NCBI GenBank assembly: GCA_007120055.1
Contig: SKOL01000728.1
Coordinates: forward strand, 1 to 8,086
Reading direction: 5' to 3'
Source of the DNA: Anaerobacillus sp.
GTDB lineage: Bacteria > Bacillota > Bacilli > Bacillales_H > Anaerobacillaceae
Length of the DNA: 8,086 nucleotides
Shown here: positions 1 through 5,857 of the stretch, piece after piece
How the letters are laid out: each line of letters starts with the position of its first letter
How positions within the stretch are numbered: position 1 is the stretch's first letter
The notes under the pieces: generated by a model
The model's input: the letters and a program-made list of their open reading frames with translations, nothing else
Database searches by the model: none
Told to the model about the DNA's origin: nothing
Translations under genes and position numbers: made by a program

Positions 1-713
1 AACAGTTGTTGATGCAGTTTTGCTGCTTCCTTTATTTCACCATTATTATATGCTGTAACCATTTGTTTCATTTCCTTACCTATTACATGTGCTGCAACAG
101 AAACGATACCATGACCACCTACAGCCAGGAGTGGTAAAGTCAAACTATCATCTCCACTGTATACATAAAAATCATCACAAGTATTAGAAACAATCGCTGT
201 AACTTGGTCTAAGTTCCCACTAGCTTCTTTCATAGCAACGATGTTTTTGATTTTCGATAACTCAACAACAAGGTCTGCTGACATGTTTACGATACACCGC
301 CCAGGAATATTATAGAGCATTACCGGTAATGTTGTACTATCTGCAATTGCTTTAAAATGTGCATACATCCCTTGTTGAGAAGGTTTATTATAATAAGGAG
401 ATACGAGCATGACCCCGTCTACCCCTACATTTTCTGCTTGTTTAGTTAACTCGATCGAACCACTCGTATTATTAGTTCCTGTCCCTGCAATTACAGGAAT
501 ACGACCTGCAACTATTTTAACAGAGTGTTCAAATAGTTCTATTTTTTCACTTGCCGATAACGTAGGAGATTCACCAGTTGTTCCTGCAACAACTAATGCA
601 TCCGTTCCAGTATTTATTAAATGTTCAATCAACTTTGTTGTTTTGTCAAAGTCAATTTGCCCATTTTGATCAAAAGGTGTTACCATTGCAGTAACGACTT
701 GCCCAAAGTTCAC
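1..713 (-). CDS. dapA: 4-hydroxy-tetrahydrodipicolinate synthase DapA (partial, C-terminus outside window)
   Basis: Condenses pyruvate with aspartate semialdehyde in the cytoplasm, the first step committed to lysine, diaminopimelate and, in spores, dipicolinate. Translating the minus strand from the GTG at 713-711 gives 237 codons with no stop before the window edge, against a usual length of about 290. Family landmarks appear in order: the N-terminal TAMVTPF, the TTGESPTLS substrate loop, AGTGTNNT, VSPYYNKPSQQG with the catalytic tyrosine, LYNIPGR, and IVAMKEASG with the Schiff-base lysine. The GTG start is supported by AAAGGA at 723-728, nine bases upstream, and by the N-terminus beginning just before the TAMVTPF strand. 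It follows dapG by 39 bases with no terminator between, so the two are probably co-transcribed. Family identity is very secure; only the missing C-terminus is unseen. Confidence 0.96.
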   Translation of the reverse strand, partial: MNFGQVVTAMVTPFDQNGQIDFDKTTKLIEHLINTGTDALVVAGTTGESPTLSASEKIELFEHSVKIVAGRIPVIAGTGTNNTSGSIELTKQAENVGVDGVMLVSPYYNKPSQQGMYAHFKAIADSTTLPVMLYNIPGRCIVNMSADLVVELSKIKNIVAMKEASGNLDQVTAIVSNTCDDFYVYSGDDSLTLPLLAVGGHGIVSVAAHVIGKEMKQMVTAYNNGEIKEAAKLHQQL

Positions 714-752
714 GTTAATCAATCCTTTCAGATAAATGTTAAACTAGTTGTT

Positions 753-1976
753 TTAGTGGGCCTGATCCAATTTAAAGATTTTATGCAATGCGTTAACTGC
801 TTTTGCTTTATCCTCTTCTTTAACTAAAACCCAAATCGTCGTATGTGAATCTGCAGATTGAAGAATTGAAATATTCTCCTCAGCAAGACTTCCTACTATT
901 TTTGCTGTAACGCCTGGAACTCCTGTCATCCCAGCCCCAATAGCTGAAACTTTTGCACAATTTCTCGTTACTATCGGTTCGTAACCCATCTCTCTTAAAA
1001 GTTCGATTGCCCGATCTGTATTAGTATCCATGACCGTGTAAACGACACCCATGAGATTAATATTGATAAAATCAACACTTATACCTTCATTTGCCATTGC
1101 CTTAAACACTTGAGATTGTAGATTGTATTGCCCTTCTTTGGCGATAACTTTAATTTGTGAAACATTAGAAACATAAGCAATCCCTGTAACTAATCTTTCT
1201 TCTACATCCATGCCTTTTTGTTGTTTTAAGCTTGATGTTACTAACGTACCTTCTAGATCTGAAAACGTAGAGCGAATCCGAATCGGCACTTTTGCATTCA
1301 TCGCAATTTCAACTGCACGAGGATGAATGACTTTTGCTCCTTGATAAGCCATATTACATATTTCATTATACGTTACTGTATCAATAGGTTTCGCTTCGCT
1401 AACAATTCTTGGATCTGCTGTCATTAACCCTTCTACATCCGTAAAGATATCAACCCACTCTGCTTGAATCGCCGCTCCAATAGCGGTTGCGGAAGTATCA
1501 CTTCCACCACGACCTAATGTAGTTAATTCTCCATTTTCTGACATTCCTTGAAATCCTGTAACGACTACACAGTCATGTGTAGTTAATTGTTTTAGTAATT
1601 TATCGCAATTCATTTCAATAATTTTAGCACTAGAAAAGTCCTCATTCGTTCGAAACCCTGCTTGCGCACCTGTCATTGACATCGACTTTAAATTGCGACT
1701 TGCTAATAAATTACAAAATACAACCGATGAAATTAATTCTCCACACGACATTAATAAATCAAGTTCTCGTTTTTCTACGAATGTTTCTTCGTGGGCGTTT
1801 ACTAAACTTAGTAGCGTATCTGTCGCATACGGATCTCCTTTTCTACCGATAGCTGAAACGACAACGACTACTTTATAGCCTTGTTTCACTGCAGATAAAA
1901 CATGTTGTGCCGCTTGAAATCTAGATTCCTCATCTTTTAATGAGGTCCCACCAAATTTTTGAACGATGACCTTCAT
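753..1976 (-). CDS. dapG: Aspartokinase I (diaminopimelate-sensitive type) DapG
   Basis: Phosphorylates aspartate to aspartyl-phosphate, the entry reaction of the aspartate pathway. The 407-residue protein has the amino-acid kinase domain first: KFGGTS at 7-12, GRGGSDTSA at 155-163, and FTDVEGLMTADPR at 178-190 in the nucleotide-binding region. Two ACT-type regulatory domains follow at roughly 265-330 and 340-405, including GAGMTGVPGVTAKI. Length and synteny (between asd and dapA) match B. subtilis DapG, the isozyme feedback-inhibited by meso-diaminopimelate; that specificity is inferred from context, not read from residues. The ATG start has AAAGAGGTG just upstream. Unusually, 436 bp separate it from asd, filled with two repeat copies and a structured element that may act as its leader. 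The alternatives LysC or ThrD-type aspartokinase are less likely given the neighbours. Confidence 0.95.
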   Translation of the reverse strand: MKVIVQKFGGTSLKDEESRFQAAQHVLSAVKQGYKVVVVVSAIGRKGDPYATDTLLSLVNAHEETFVEKRELDLLMSCGELISSVVFCNLLASRNLKSMSMTGAQAGFRTNEDFSSAKIIEMNCDKLLKQLTTHDCVVVTGFQGMSENGELTTLGRGGSDTSATAIGAAIQAEWVDIFTDVEGLMTADPRIVSEAKPIDTVTYNEICNMAYQGAKVIHPRAVEIAMNAKVPIRIRSTFSDLEGTLVTSSLKQQKGMDVEERLVTGIAYVSNVSQIKVIAKEGQYNLQSQVFKAMANEGISVDFININLMGVVYTVMDTNTDRAIELLREMGYEPIVTRNCAKVSAIGAGMTGVPGVTAKIVGSLAEENISILQSADSHTTIWVLVKEEDKAKAVNALHKIFKLDQAH

Positions 1977-2031
1977 GTTACACCTCTTTGTTCCTTATTA
2001 TTCACATAATTATTTTTAAATTTAATTTATA

Positions 2032-2141
2032 GAATTTCATAATTTATTATTACCGCCACTAAGATCAATATATAGTTGCATCAAAACCATTCGCAAAATA
2101 TATATTGCGTGATGTGGCTCATTTTGATAATTATGAAACTC
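2032..2141 (+). repeat. Copy 1 of a ~110-bp inverted-repeat element (MITE-like, structured)
   Basis: Bounded by GAATTTCATAATT at 2032-2044 and its near-complement AATTATGAAACTC at 2129-2141 (one mismatch). Inside are CCAC at 2056-2059 pairing with GTGG at 2114-2117, and CAATATATAGTT at 2066-2077 pairing with 2096-2107 with one mismatch. From CCACTAAGATC onward, 42 consecutive bases are identical to copy 3. It lies 55 bp upstream of the dapG start, in the same orientation as the other two copies. No coding potential and no obvious target-site duplication. Confidence 0.85.
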
Positions 2142-2152
2142 TTTTAATGGCG

Positions 2153-2283
2153 AAAAAAGAGAAGGCTAACATAAAAGAGCCGATAGCTCACTCAAGATAA
2201 ACGTATTTGTTTATCAATGATCACCACTCCTTTAAAGATGATGGGCTATTTCGCACTTTTTGTCAGCCTTCCAAAACTTTTTT
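2153..2283 (-). promoter_or_regulatory. Structured leader/attenuator-like element upstream of dapG (unrecognised class)
   Basis: Read on the minus strand, GAAGGCTGAC (2271-2262) pairs with GTTAGCCTTC (2170-2161), a 10-bp stem with one G-U, closing about 90 nt and followed by TCTTTTTT (2160-2153), a terminator-like arrangement. Inside are the hairpin GATAAAC/GTTTATC (2215-2209 with 2202-2196) and ATCATC/GGTGAT (2242-2237 with 2225-2220). The segment 2189-2177 can fold as the hairpin GAGC-GCTC or pair through GCTAT with ATAGC at 2249-2245, and these are mutually exclusive. A strong Shine-Dalgarno, AAAGGAG (2233-2227), precedes a nine-codon TTG-started reading frame at 2217-2188. This suggests transcription attenuation or a riboswitch-like device controlling dapG and dapA, but it does not match the lysine riboswitch, T-box or other class that I can recognise. 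It could instead be a second repeat type or a long-range asd terminator. Confidence 0.45.
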
Positions 2284-2304
2284 CAAATTATTATTTTAAT
2301 TAAA

Positions 2305-2414
2305 GAATTTCATAATTCAATATTATCGCCATTAAGTATCTATATGTAGATGCGTCAAACCATTCGCAACTACATATAATTTGATATGGCTCAATTTAGG
2401 TAATTATGAAATTC
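2305..2414 (+). repeat. Copy 2 (divergent) of the ~110-bp inverted-repeat element, abutting asd
   Basis: Bounded by a perfect 13-bp pair, GAATTTCATAATT (2305-2317) and AATTATGAAATTC (2402-2414). The interior has diverged from the other copies, yet the stems persist: CCAT (2329-2332) with ATGG (2386-2389), and TATATGTAG (2341-2349) with CTACATATA (2370-2378). Both stems show substitutions paired on the two sides relative to copies 1 and 3. The loop TCAAACCATTCGCAA is retained. The right-hand terminal repeat overlaps the asd stop codon (2413-2415). Confidence 0.85.
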
Positions 2415-3462
2415 ACTTTAATAAACCTAATTTTACTAAACTCTCAGAAATTTGAACCGAATTCCAAGCTGCACCTTTTAATAAGTTGTCAGAAACTACC
2501 CACAAATGGAACCCTTTCTCATTATCTAAATCTTGACGAATTCGACCAACGAAAACGTCATTTTTATTAACACAATTAACTGCCATAGGATAAATTTGAT
2601 TTTCAGGGTCATCTTCTAAAACAACCCCTGGAGCTTCTGATAACATAGATTTCATTTCAGAAACTGTTAACCCTGAATTCTCAACTTCAATAAATAATGA
2701 TTCAGAATGACCTGTTTCGACTGGGATTCTTACACATGTAGCTGCGACATGTAATTCAGGCATATTCATAATCTTCTTTGTTTCATTAATCATTTTCATT
2801 TCTTCAAAAGTAAAACCATTATCTTGGAATTTATCAATTTGCGGAATCGCATTAAACGCGATCTGATAATGTTTTTCATCACTTCCACAAGGTAATATTT
2901 CAGGAGTAAATTCCTTACCGTCTAAAATTGCACTCGTTTGCTCTTCCATTTCTTTAATCGCATTAGCACCAGCACCACTTACCGCCTGATATGTTGAAAC
3001 AATCACTTTTTTCATACCATATTTTTTGCGGATCGGCTCTAATGCCACCACCATTTGAATTGTTGAACAGTTCGGGTTAGCAATGATTCCTTTATGGTTA
3101 CGCAGTTCTTCTTCATTCACTTCAGGAACAACTAATGGCACTTCTGGGTCCATTCTATAAGCACTCGTATTGTCAACGACAATCGCACCTCTTTTAACAG
3201 CTTCAGGTGCTAATGCTTTGGAAATAGAACCACCTGCACTAAATAAAGCGAGTTGCACTCCTTCAAAGCTGTCCGGAGTAGCTTCTTGGATAACAATTTC
3301 TTCTCCTTTATATGTTAACTTTTTTCCAGCTGACCTCTTTGAAGAAAGTAAAGTAAGTTTTGAAATTGGGAAATTACGTTGTTCTAAAGTACGGAGCATT
3401 TGTTGCCCTACAGCTCCTGTTGCTCCAACTACTGCTACATTTAATCCTGTTTCTGTTGCCAT
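2413..3462 (-). CDS. asd: Aspartate-semialdehyde dehydrogenase
   Basis: NADPH-dependent reduction of aspartyl-phosphate to aspartate semialdehyde, the branch point for lysine/diaminopimelate/dipicolinate and for threonine/methionine. In the 349-residue protein the Rossmann motif GATGAVGQ is at 13-20, the phosphate-binding SKRSAGK at 41-47, the catalytic cysteine C132 in IANPNCST, the conserved Q159 in TYQAVSGAG, and the substrate-binding arginine R245 and histidine H252 in [13 protein letters not shown]. Length is normal for Bacillus. The ATG is preceded by GAAGGGAG at 3473-3480 with a 10-base spacer. The gene starts 231 bp after spoVFB, so it probably has its own promoter as well as any read-through. 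The TGA stop lies in the end of repeat copy 2, with no sign that the C-terminus has lost residues. Very secure. Confidence 0.97.
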   Translation of the reverse strand: MATETGLNVAVVGATGAVGQQMLRTLEQRNFPISKLTLLSSKRSAGKKLTYKGEEIVIQEATPDSFEGVQLALFSAGGSISKALAPEAVKRGAIVVDNTSAYRMDPEVPLVVPEVNEEELRNHKGIIANPNCSTIQMVVALEPIRKKYGMKKVIVSTYQAVSGAGANAIKEMEEQTSAILDGKEFTPEILPCGSDEKHYQIAFNAIPQIDKFQDNGFTFEEMKMINETKKIMNMPELHVAATCVRIPVETGHSESLFIEVENSGLTVSEMKSMLSEAPGVVLEDDPENQIYPMAVNCVNKNDVFVGRIRQDLDNEKGFHLWVVSDNLLKGAAWNSVQISESLVKLGLLK

Positions 3463-3506
3463 TTTTTTAAGGCTCCCTTCTTTTGTTAAAAATAGACCGT
3501 TGTGTT

Positions 3507-3577
3507 AACTGTTTTTAAAACGTGGTGTAATGATTCTATTAAATTCCGATGTTATTAACACGTTTAGCCTTACAGTT
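3507..3577 (-). promoter_or_regulatory. Possible structured 5' leader of asd
   Basis: On the minus strand two nested complementary arm pairs enclose a 34-nt loop: AACTGT (3577-3572) with ACAGTT (3512-3507), and AAACGTG (3565-3559) with CACGTTT (3524-3518), separated by internal loops of 6 and 5 nt. The structure ends about 27 nt upstream of the asd Shine-Dalgarno. No U-run follows the 3' arm, so it is not an ordinary terminator. Function unknown; chance pairing in AT-rich DNA is possible. Confidence 0.3.
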
Positions 3578-3586
3578 GTTATTACT

Positions 3587-3624
3587 TATACTTCATATGA
3601 GTATAATCCAATTAGTATGAGTAT
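3587..3624. promoter_or_regulatory. Candidate asd promoter/operator region with direct and inverted repeats
   Basis: TATGAGTAT occurs twice in the same orientation, at 3596-3604 and 3616-3624, exactly 20 bp apart, close to two helical turns. The first copy also belongs to a 19-bp inverted repeat, TATACT-7nt-AGTATA (3587-3605). On the minus strand the region offers -10-like hexamers (TATACT, TATAAG) but none has a convincing -35 at proper spacing. It is placed where an asd promoter should be, so a regulator site is plausible but unproven. Confidence 0.3.
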
Positions 3625-3693
3625 TATCTTATCATAATCTATTACAATTGAAAACGTTACGTCTATTTAAGGAAGCCTTGATTGAACTAAATT

Positions 3694-4290
3694 CTATGAA
3701 TCTTTATATTTTTCAATAATAACTGGCTGGAGTTGCCTTCCTTCTATCGCAGCTTCAATAGTATCTTGAAGAGAAGTCATTCTAGCAACTAAAGAGTTTG
3801 GTTTTTTGAACGGGTCATCTTGGCCGTAAGGAATAAAATAAATATTTTTTGTAGCCATTAGTTTCATGATATTCATACCGTTTAACCCTAACGCATCGTT
3901 TGTAGAAATCCCTAACACGACAGGACTTAAATTTCTAAGCGTTGCTTTCGCCGCCATTAACACCGGTGAATCTGTCAGCGCATTGGCAAACTTACTAGCT
4001 GACGCTCCTGTTAACGGTGCTATGACCATACAATCTAATGGTGTTTTCGGTCCAAAAGGTTCAGCTTTGACGATTGAGTCAACAATTTCTTCATCAGTTA
4101 TTTCTTTTATTTGTCGAATCCAATCGTCGCTAGGGCCAAACTTAGTATCTGTCGATTTCACTGTATGAGTGACAAATGGCGTTACTTTTGCACCAGCTTC
4201 TACTAGCTTCTTCATTTCTGGGATCACTGCACTATAGGTACAATGTGACCCAGTCAAACCAAATCCAATATGCTTACCTTTTAATGTCAT
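3694..4290 (-). CDS. spoVFB: Dipicolinate synthase subunit B SpoVFB (DpaB)
   Basis: Flavoprotein-like subunit of dipicolinate synthase, which acts in the mother cell to make dipicolinic acid, later packed into the spore core with calcium. The 198-residue protein begins with the flavoprotein P-loop-like GLTGSHC at 11-17 and carries APLTGASASKFANALTDSPV at 91-110 and GISTNDALGLNG at 128-138, typical of the family. Its ATG overlaps the spoVFA stop in an ATGA (4287-4290), with GAGGAGG seven bases upstream, so translation is coupled. It ends at a TAG with no strong terminator in the following 231 bp, so some read-through into asd is possible. Assignment is secure from sequence and from its partner. 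Confidence 0.96.
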   Translation of the reverse strand: MTLKGKHIGFGLTGSHCTYSAVIPEMKKLVEAGAKVTPFVTHTVKSTDTKFGPSDDWIRQIKEITDEEIVDSIVKAEPFGPKTPLDCMVIAPLTGASASKFANALTDSPVLMAAKATLRNLSPVVLGISTNDALGLNGMNIMKLMATKNIYFIPYGQDDPFKKPNSLVARMTSLQDTIEAAIEGRQLQPVIIEKYKDS

Positions 4291-5189
4291 GATTGTTCCT
4301 CCTCAATATTGTTTTGTTCTTCAAGCAGCAATTTGGAAAGAACATTGGCAATAATTTTCCCTGCTGTTTTCGGAGCGACAATACCGGGTAATCCGGGAGC
4401 GAGTAAAGCTTTAATACCCCTTTTTTCAGCGTAGCGGAAATCAGTTCCACCTGGCTTTGAAGCCAAATCGACAATGAGTGCACGAGTAGGCATTTTTGAG
4501 ATGATATTTGCTGTTAAGACTCTTGCGGGAATTGTATTTATACAAACATCGGTTTCTTGAACTTCATTACTAAGTTTCGATAATTCAATAGGCTCAAATC
4601 CCATTTCATAAATTCGAGCAAGAAGTTCGCTCTCAAGTGCTGCTACCTTTACATCTGCTCCTAACGCATGAAACGCTCTTGCTACACTCATCCCAACTCT
4701 GCCAAACCCTAAAACGACAACGTTAGAACGATGAATGGTGATATCTGTATTTTGTATAACCATCATAAGCGTACCTTCCATTGTAGGAACTGAATTATAA
4801 ATCGCAACATCATCTCGTTCAAAAAGCTCTACAAGTTTTCTGTCGGACTCTTGAACAATTTTTTTCAAGTATTGATTACTAATTCCTGAAAATACAGTAC
4901 ATTTGTTAGGGGTATCTTTTAGATGCTCTGCCTTTAGAACAATCTTTTCATTGCTAAAAATTGTTTCTACTTCTCCTTCATTGCTTGTGCCACTTACTGG
5001 TAGTACGATAACATCAACGGTTGTAAAATCAACATCCTCAAGTTGTACTTTACTAGCCCCAACAAACCCTTCATCAAGTTGATCAAAGCCAATTAATGAA
5101 ATTTTTGCATCGAGTTCAATTAGTTTGCGGATCACTTCTAGCTGCCTGGCGTCCCCACCAATTACCGCAACATGTTTCCCTGTTAACAT
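4287..5189 (-). CDS. spoVFA: Dipicolinate synthase subunit A SpoVFA (DpaA)
   Basis: Dehydrogenase subunit of dipicolinate synthase, oxidising the DapA-derived intermediate to dipicolinic acid during sporulation. The 300-residue protein has an N-terminal domain starting KHVAVIGGDARQ (5-16) and a second NAD(P)-binding Rossmann fold with VVVLGFGRVGMSVA at 157-170. Other conserved stretches are NSVPTMEGTL at 132-141, NTIPARVL at 218-225, DLASKPGGTDF at 241-251 and LPGIVAPKTAG at 268-278. Length is close to the B. subtilis protein. The ATG follows GGGGAGG by four to five bases. A sigma-K-like promoter lies 74-103 bp upstream and repeat copy 3 sits just beyond it. The acidic tail NNIEEEQS holds the Shine-Dalgarno and start of spoVFB. 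Confidence 0.96.
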   Translation of the reverse strand: MLTGKHVAVIGGDARQLEVIRKLIELDAKISLIGFDQLDEGFVGASKVQLEDVDFTTVDVIVLPVSGTSNEGEVETIFSNEKIVLKAEHLKDTPNKCTVFSGISNQYLKKIVQESDRKLVELFERDDVAIYNSVPTMEGTLMMVIQNTDITIHRSNVVVLGFGRVGMSVARAFHALGADVKVAALESELLARIYEMGFEPIELSKLSNEVQETDVCINTIPARVLTANIISKMPTRALIVDLASKPGGTDFRYAEKRGIKALLAPGLPGIVAPKTAGKIIANVLSKLLLEEQNNIEEEQS

Positions 5190-5262
5190 CGTTCCTCCCC
5201 TTTCTCACTGTCGTTTCATTTCCTAAACGTTACAGGGGGAATAATTTCTATTTAATTCAAAA

Positions 5263-5292
5263 TCATATTATGTATAAACGCCCTAATCGGTG
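5263..5292 (-). promoter_or_regulatory. Sigma-K-like promoter of the spoVFA-spoVFB operon
   Basis: On the minus strand a -35-like CACC (5292-5289) is followed by a 16-nt spacer and CATAATATG (5272-5264). The sigma-K consensus is about mACm, 15-17 nt, CATAnnnTA, so this fits with one mismatch in the -10. The B. subtilis operon is known to be mother-cell expressed under sigma-K, which supports the call. The predicted start would leave a leader of roughly 65 nt before the ATG. Confidence 0.65.
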
Positions 5293-5321
5293 AATAAGAA
5301 GTTAATTTTAAAATATTCAAT

Positions 5322-5432
5322 GAATTTCATAATTCATTATTCTCACCACTAAGATCAATATATAGTTGCATCAAAACCATTCGCAAACTATATATTGCGT
5401 GATGTGGCTCATTTTTAGTAATTATGAAATTC
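5322..5432 (+). repeat. Copy 3 of the ~110-bp inverted-repeat element
   Basis: The best-preserved copy. A perfect 13-bp terminal pair is formed by GAATTTCATAATT (5322-5334) and AATTATGAAATTC (5420-5432), extendable by one base to 14. Inside, CCAC (5346-5349) pairs with GTGG (5404-5407), and CAATATATAGTT (5356-5367) pairs perfectly with AACTATATATTG (5386-5397) around the loop GCATCAAAACCATTCGCA. It sits between the ymxH terminator and the spoVFA promoter, disrupting neither. Confidence 0.88.
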
Positions 5433-5441
5433 ACTCATTAA

Positions 5442-5469
5442 AAAAACTGCCACATTAGTGACAGTTTTT
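5442..5469 (-). terminator. Rho-independent terminator of ymxH
   Basis: On the minus strand, a 12-bp stem with one T-G wobble, AAAAACTGTCAC/GTGGCAGTTTTT, with a 4-nt loop, continues into further T residues (TTTTTTTAATG). It starts 14 bases after the ymxH stop. The A-rich other side could allow some termination from the plus strand too. Confidence 0.85.
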
Positions 5470-5483
5470 GCTTGCACAACTTC

Positions 5484-5726
5484 TTACTCTTTATCAACAT
5501 CAATAATAATCATATCTGTTCCTATTTTAATGATTTGTCTCCAGTGAACGGTGACCTCTTTTTCTTTTTTTCCTCCTAAGCCGAACCACTTCATCGACGG
5601 GATGATAAAAGACTCAATCTTACCAGTCTCTTCATCAATAACTAAATCTGTTTGTCCTAATACTCCTAGTCGTTCACCTTTATCATAATCGATGATTTCT
5701 TTTCCACTAATCTCGCTTAACCTCAC
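5484..5726 (-). CDS. ymxH: YlmC/YmxH family PRC-barrel sporulation-associated protein
   Basis: Small protein of 80 residues from the GTG at 5726-5724. The N-terminus MRLSEISGKEIID and the following ERLGVLGQTDLVIDEETGKIESFIIP then MKWFGLGG and IIKIGTDMIIIDV are characteristic of the YlmC/YmxH family, a PRC-barrel-like beta fold found mainly in spore formers. Its molecular role is not established. A TTG six codons upstream is in frame, but the GTG is preferred because AAGGGGGAG (5733-5741) sits six bases before it and would lie inside the coding region otherwise, and because B. subtilis YmxH starts at the same MRLSE. It is a single-gene unit between two terminators. A near-perfect 20-bp palindrome lies just upstream (5749-5768). 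Confidence 0.9.
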   Translation of the reverse strand: MRLSEISGKEIIDYDKGERLGVLGQTDLVIDEETGKIESFIIPSMKWFGLGGKKEKEVTVHWRQIIKIGTDMIIIDVDKE

Positions 5727-5732
5727 TGTTAG

Positions 5733-5741
5733 CTCCCCCTT
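5733..5741 (-). promoter_or_regulatory. Shine-Dalgarno of ymxH that decides the GTG start
   Basis: AAGGGGGAG on the minus strand, six bases before GTG 5726-5724. It excludes the upstream in-frame TTG at 5744-5742, which would place the site inside the gene. Confidence 0.8.
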
Positions 5742-5748
5742 CAATTTT

Positions 5749-5768
5749 TATAGTATTCGAATGCTATA
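5749..5768. promoter_or_regulatory. 20-bp near-perfect palindrome upstream of ymxH
   Basis: TATAGTATTCGAATGCTATA reads the same on both strands except for one symmetric mismatch pair and is centred on TTCGAA. It lies 23 bases before the ymxH start, within or just below the likely promoter, where a dimeric repressor site would act. No U-run and a very small possible loop argue against a terminator. I do not recognise the operator. Confidence 0.35.
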
Positions 5769-5822
5769 ATTATCGGACTTTTTGAACATCATCTTATACT
5801 ATATTTTTATGAGGACAAAACA

Positions 5823-5850
5823 AAAAATACCACTATCGCGTGGTATTTTT
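5823..5850 (-). terminator. Rho-independent terminator of the ylxY-mlpA unit
   Basis: Perfect 11-bp stem AAAAATACCAC/GTGGTATTTTT with a 6-nt loop, followed on the minus strand by a T-rich tail (TTTTTTGTTTTG). It begins eight bases after the mlpA stop. The symmetrical A and T tracts make it potentially bidirectional. Confidence 0.9.
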
Positions 5851-5857
5851 GTATTAT

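Noticed and set aside
1204..1212. Internal start giving a separate aspartokinase small subunit (Met256 of DapG)
   Set aside because: The AAAAAGG before this ATG is only one base away, too close for efficient initiation.
2066..2107. Outward promoter for dapG inside repeat copy 1 (TTGCGA, 16 nt, TATATA on the minus strand)
   Set aside because: Both hexamers match the sigma-A consensus at only four of six positions, and AT-rich palindromes give such matches easily.
2142..2304. Lysine riboswitch or T-box upstream of dapG
   Set aside because: The conserved lysine-riboswitch core and the T-box AGGGTGGTACCGCG-type sequence are both absent; the element is also shorter than either.
2032..2414. IS200/IS605-type element ends
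   Set aside because: Those ends are subterminal hairpins without terminal inverted repeats; these copies have long terminal inverted repeats and no transposase remnant.
3170..3508. Plus-strand open frames over asd, dapG, spoVFB and mlpA
   Set aside because: They lie antisense to well-conserved genes, lack convincing ribosome binding sites and show no recognisable domains.
3640..3693. Terminator after spoVFB (AAGGCTTCCTT)
   Set aside because: The stem is only four base pairs with no U-run.
2032..5432. CRISPR array from repeated units
   Set aside because: Only three copies, far apart and about 110 bp long with internal symmetry; no regular spacers and no cas genes.
5484..5744. TTG start for ymxH at 5744
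   Set aside because: The Shine-Dalgarno lies downstream of it and the GTG at 5726 matches the family N-terminus.
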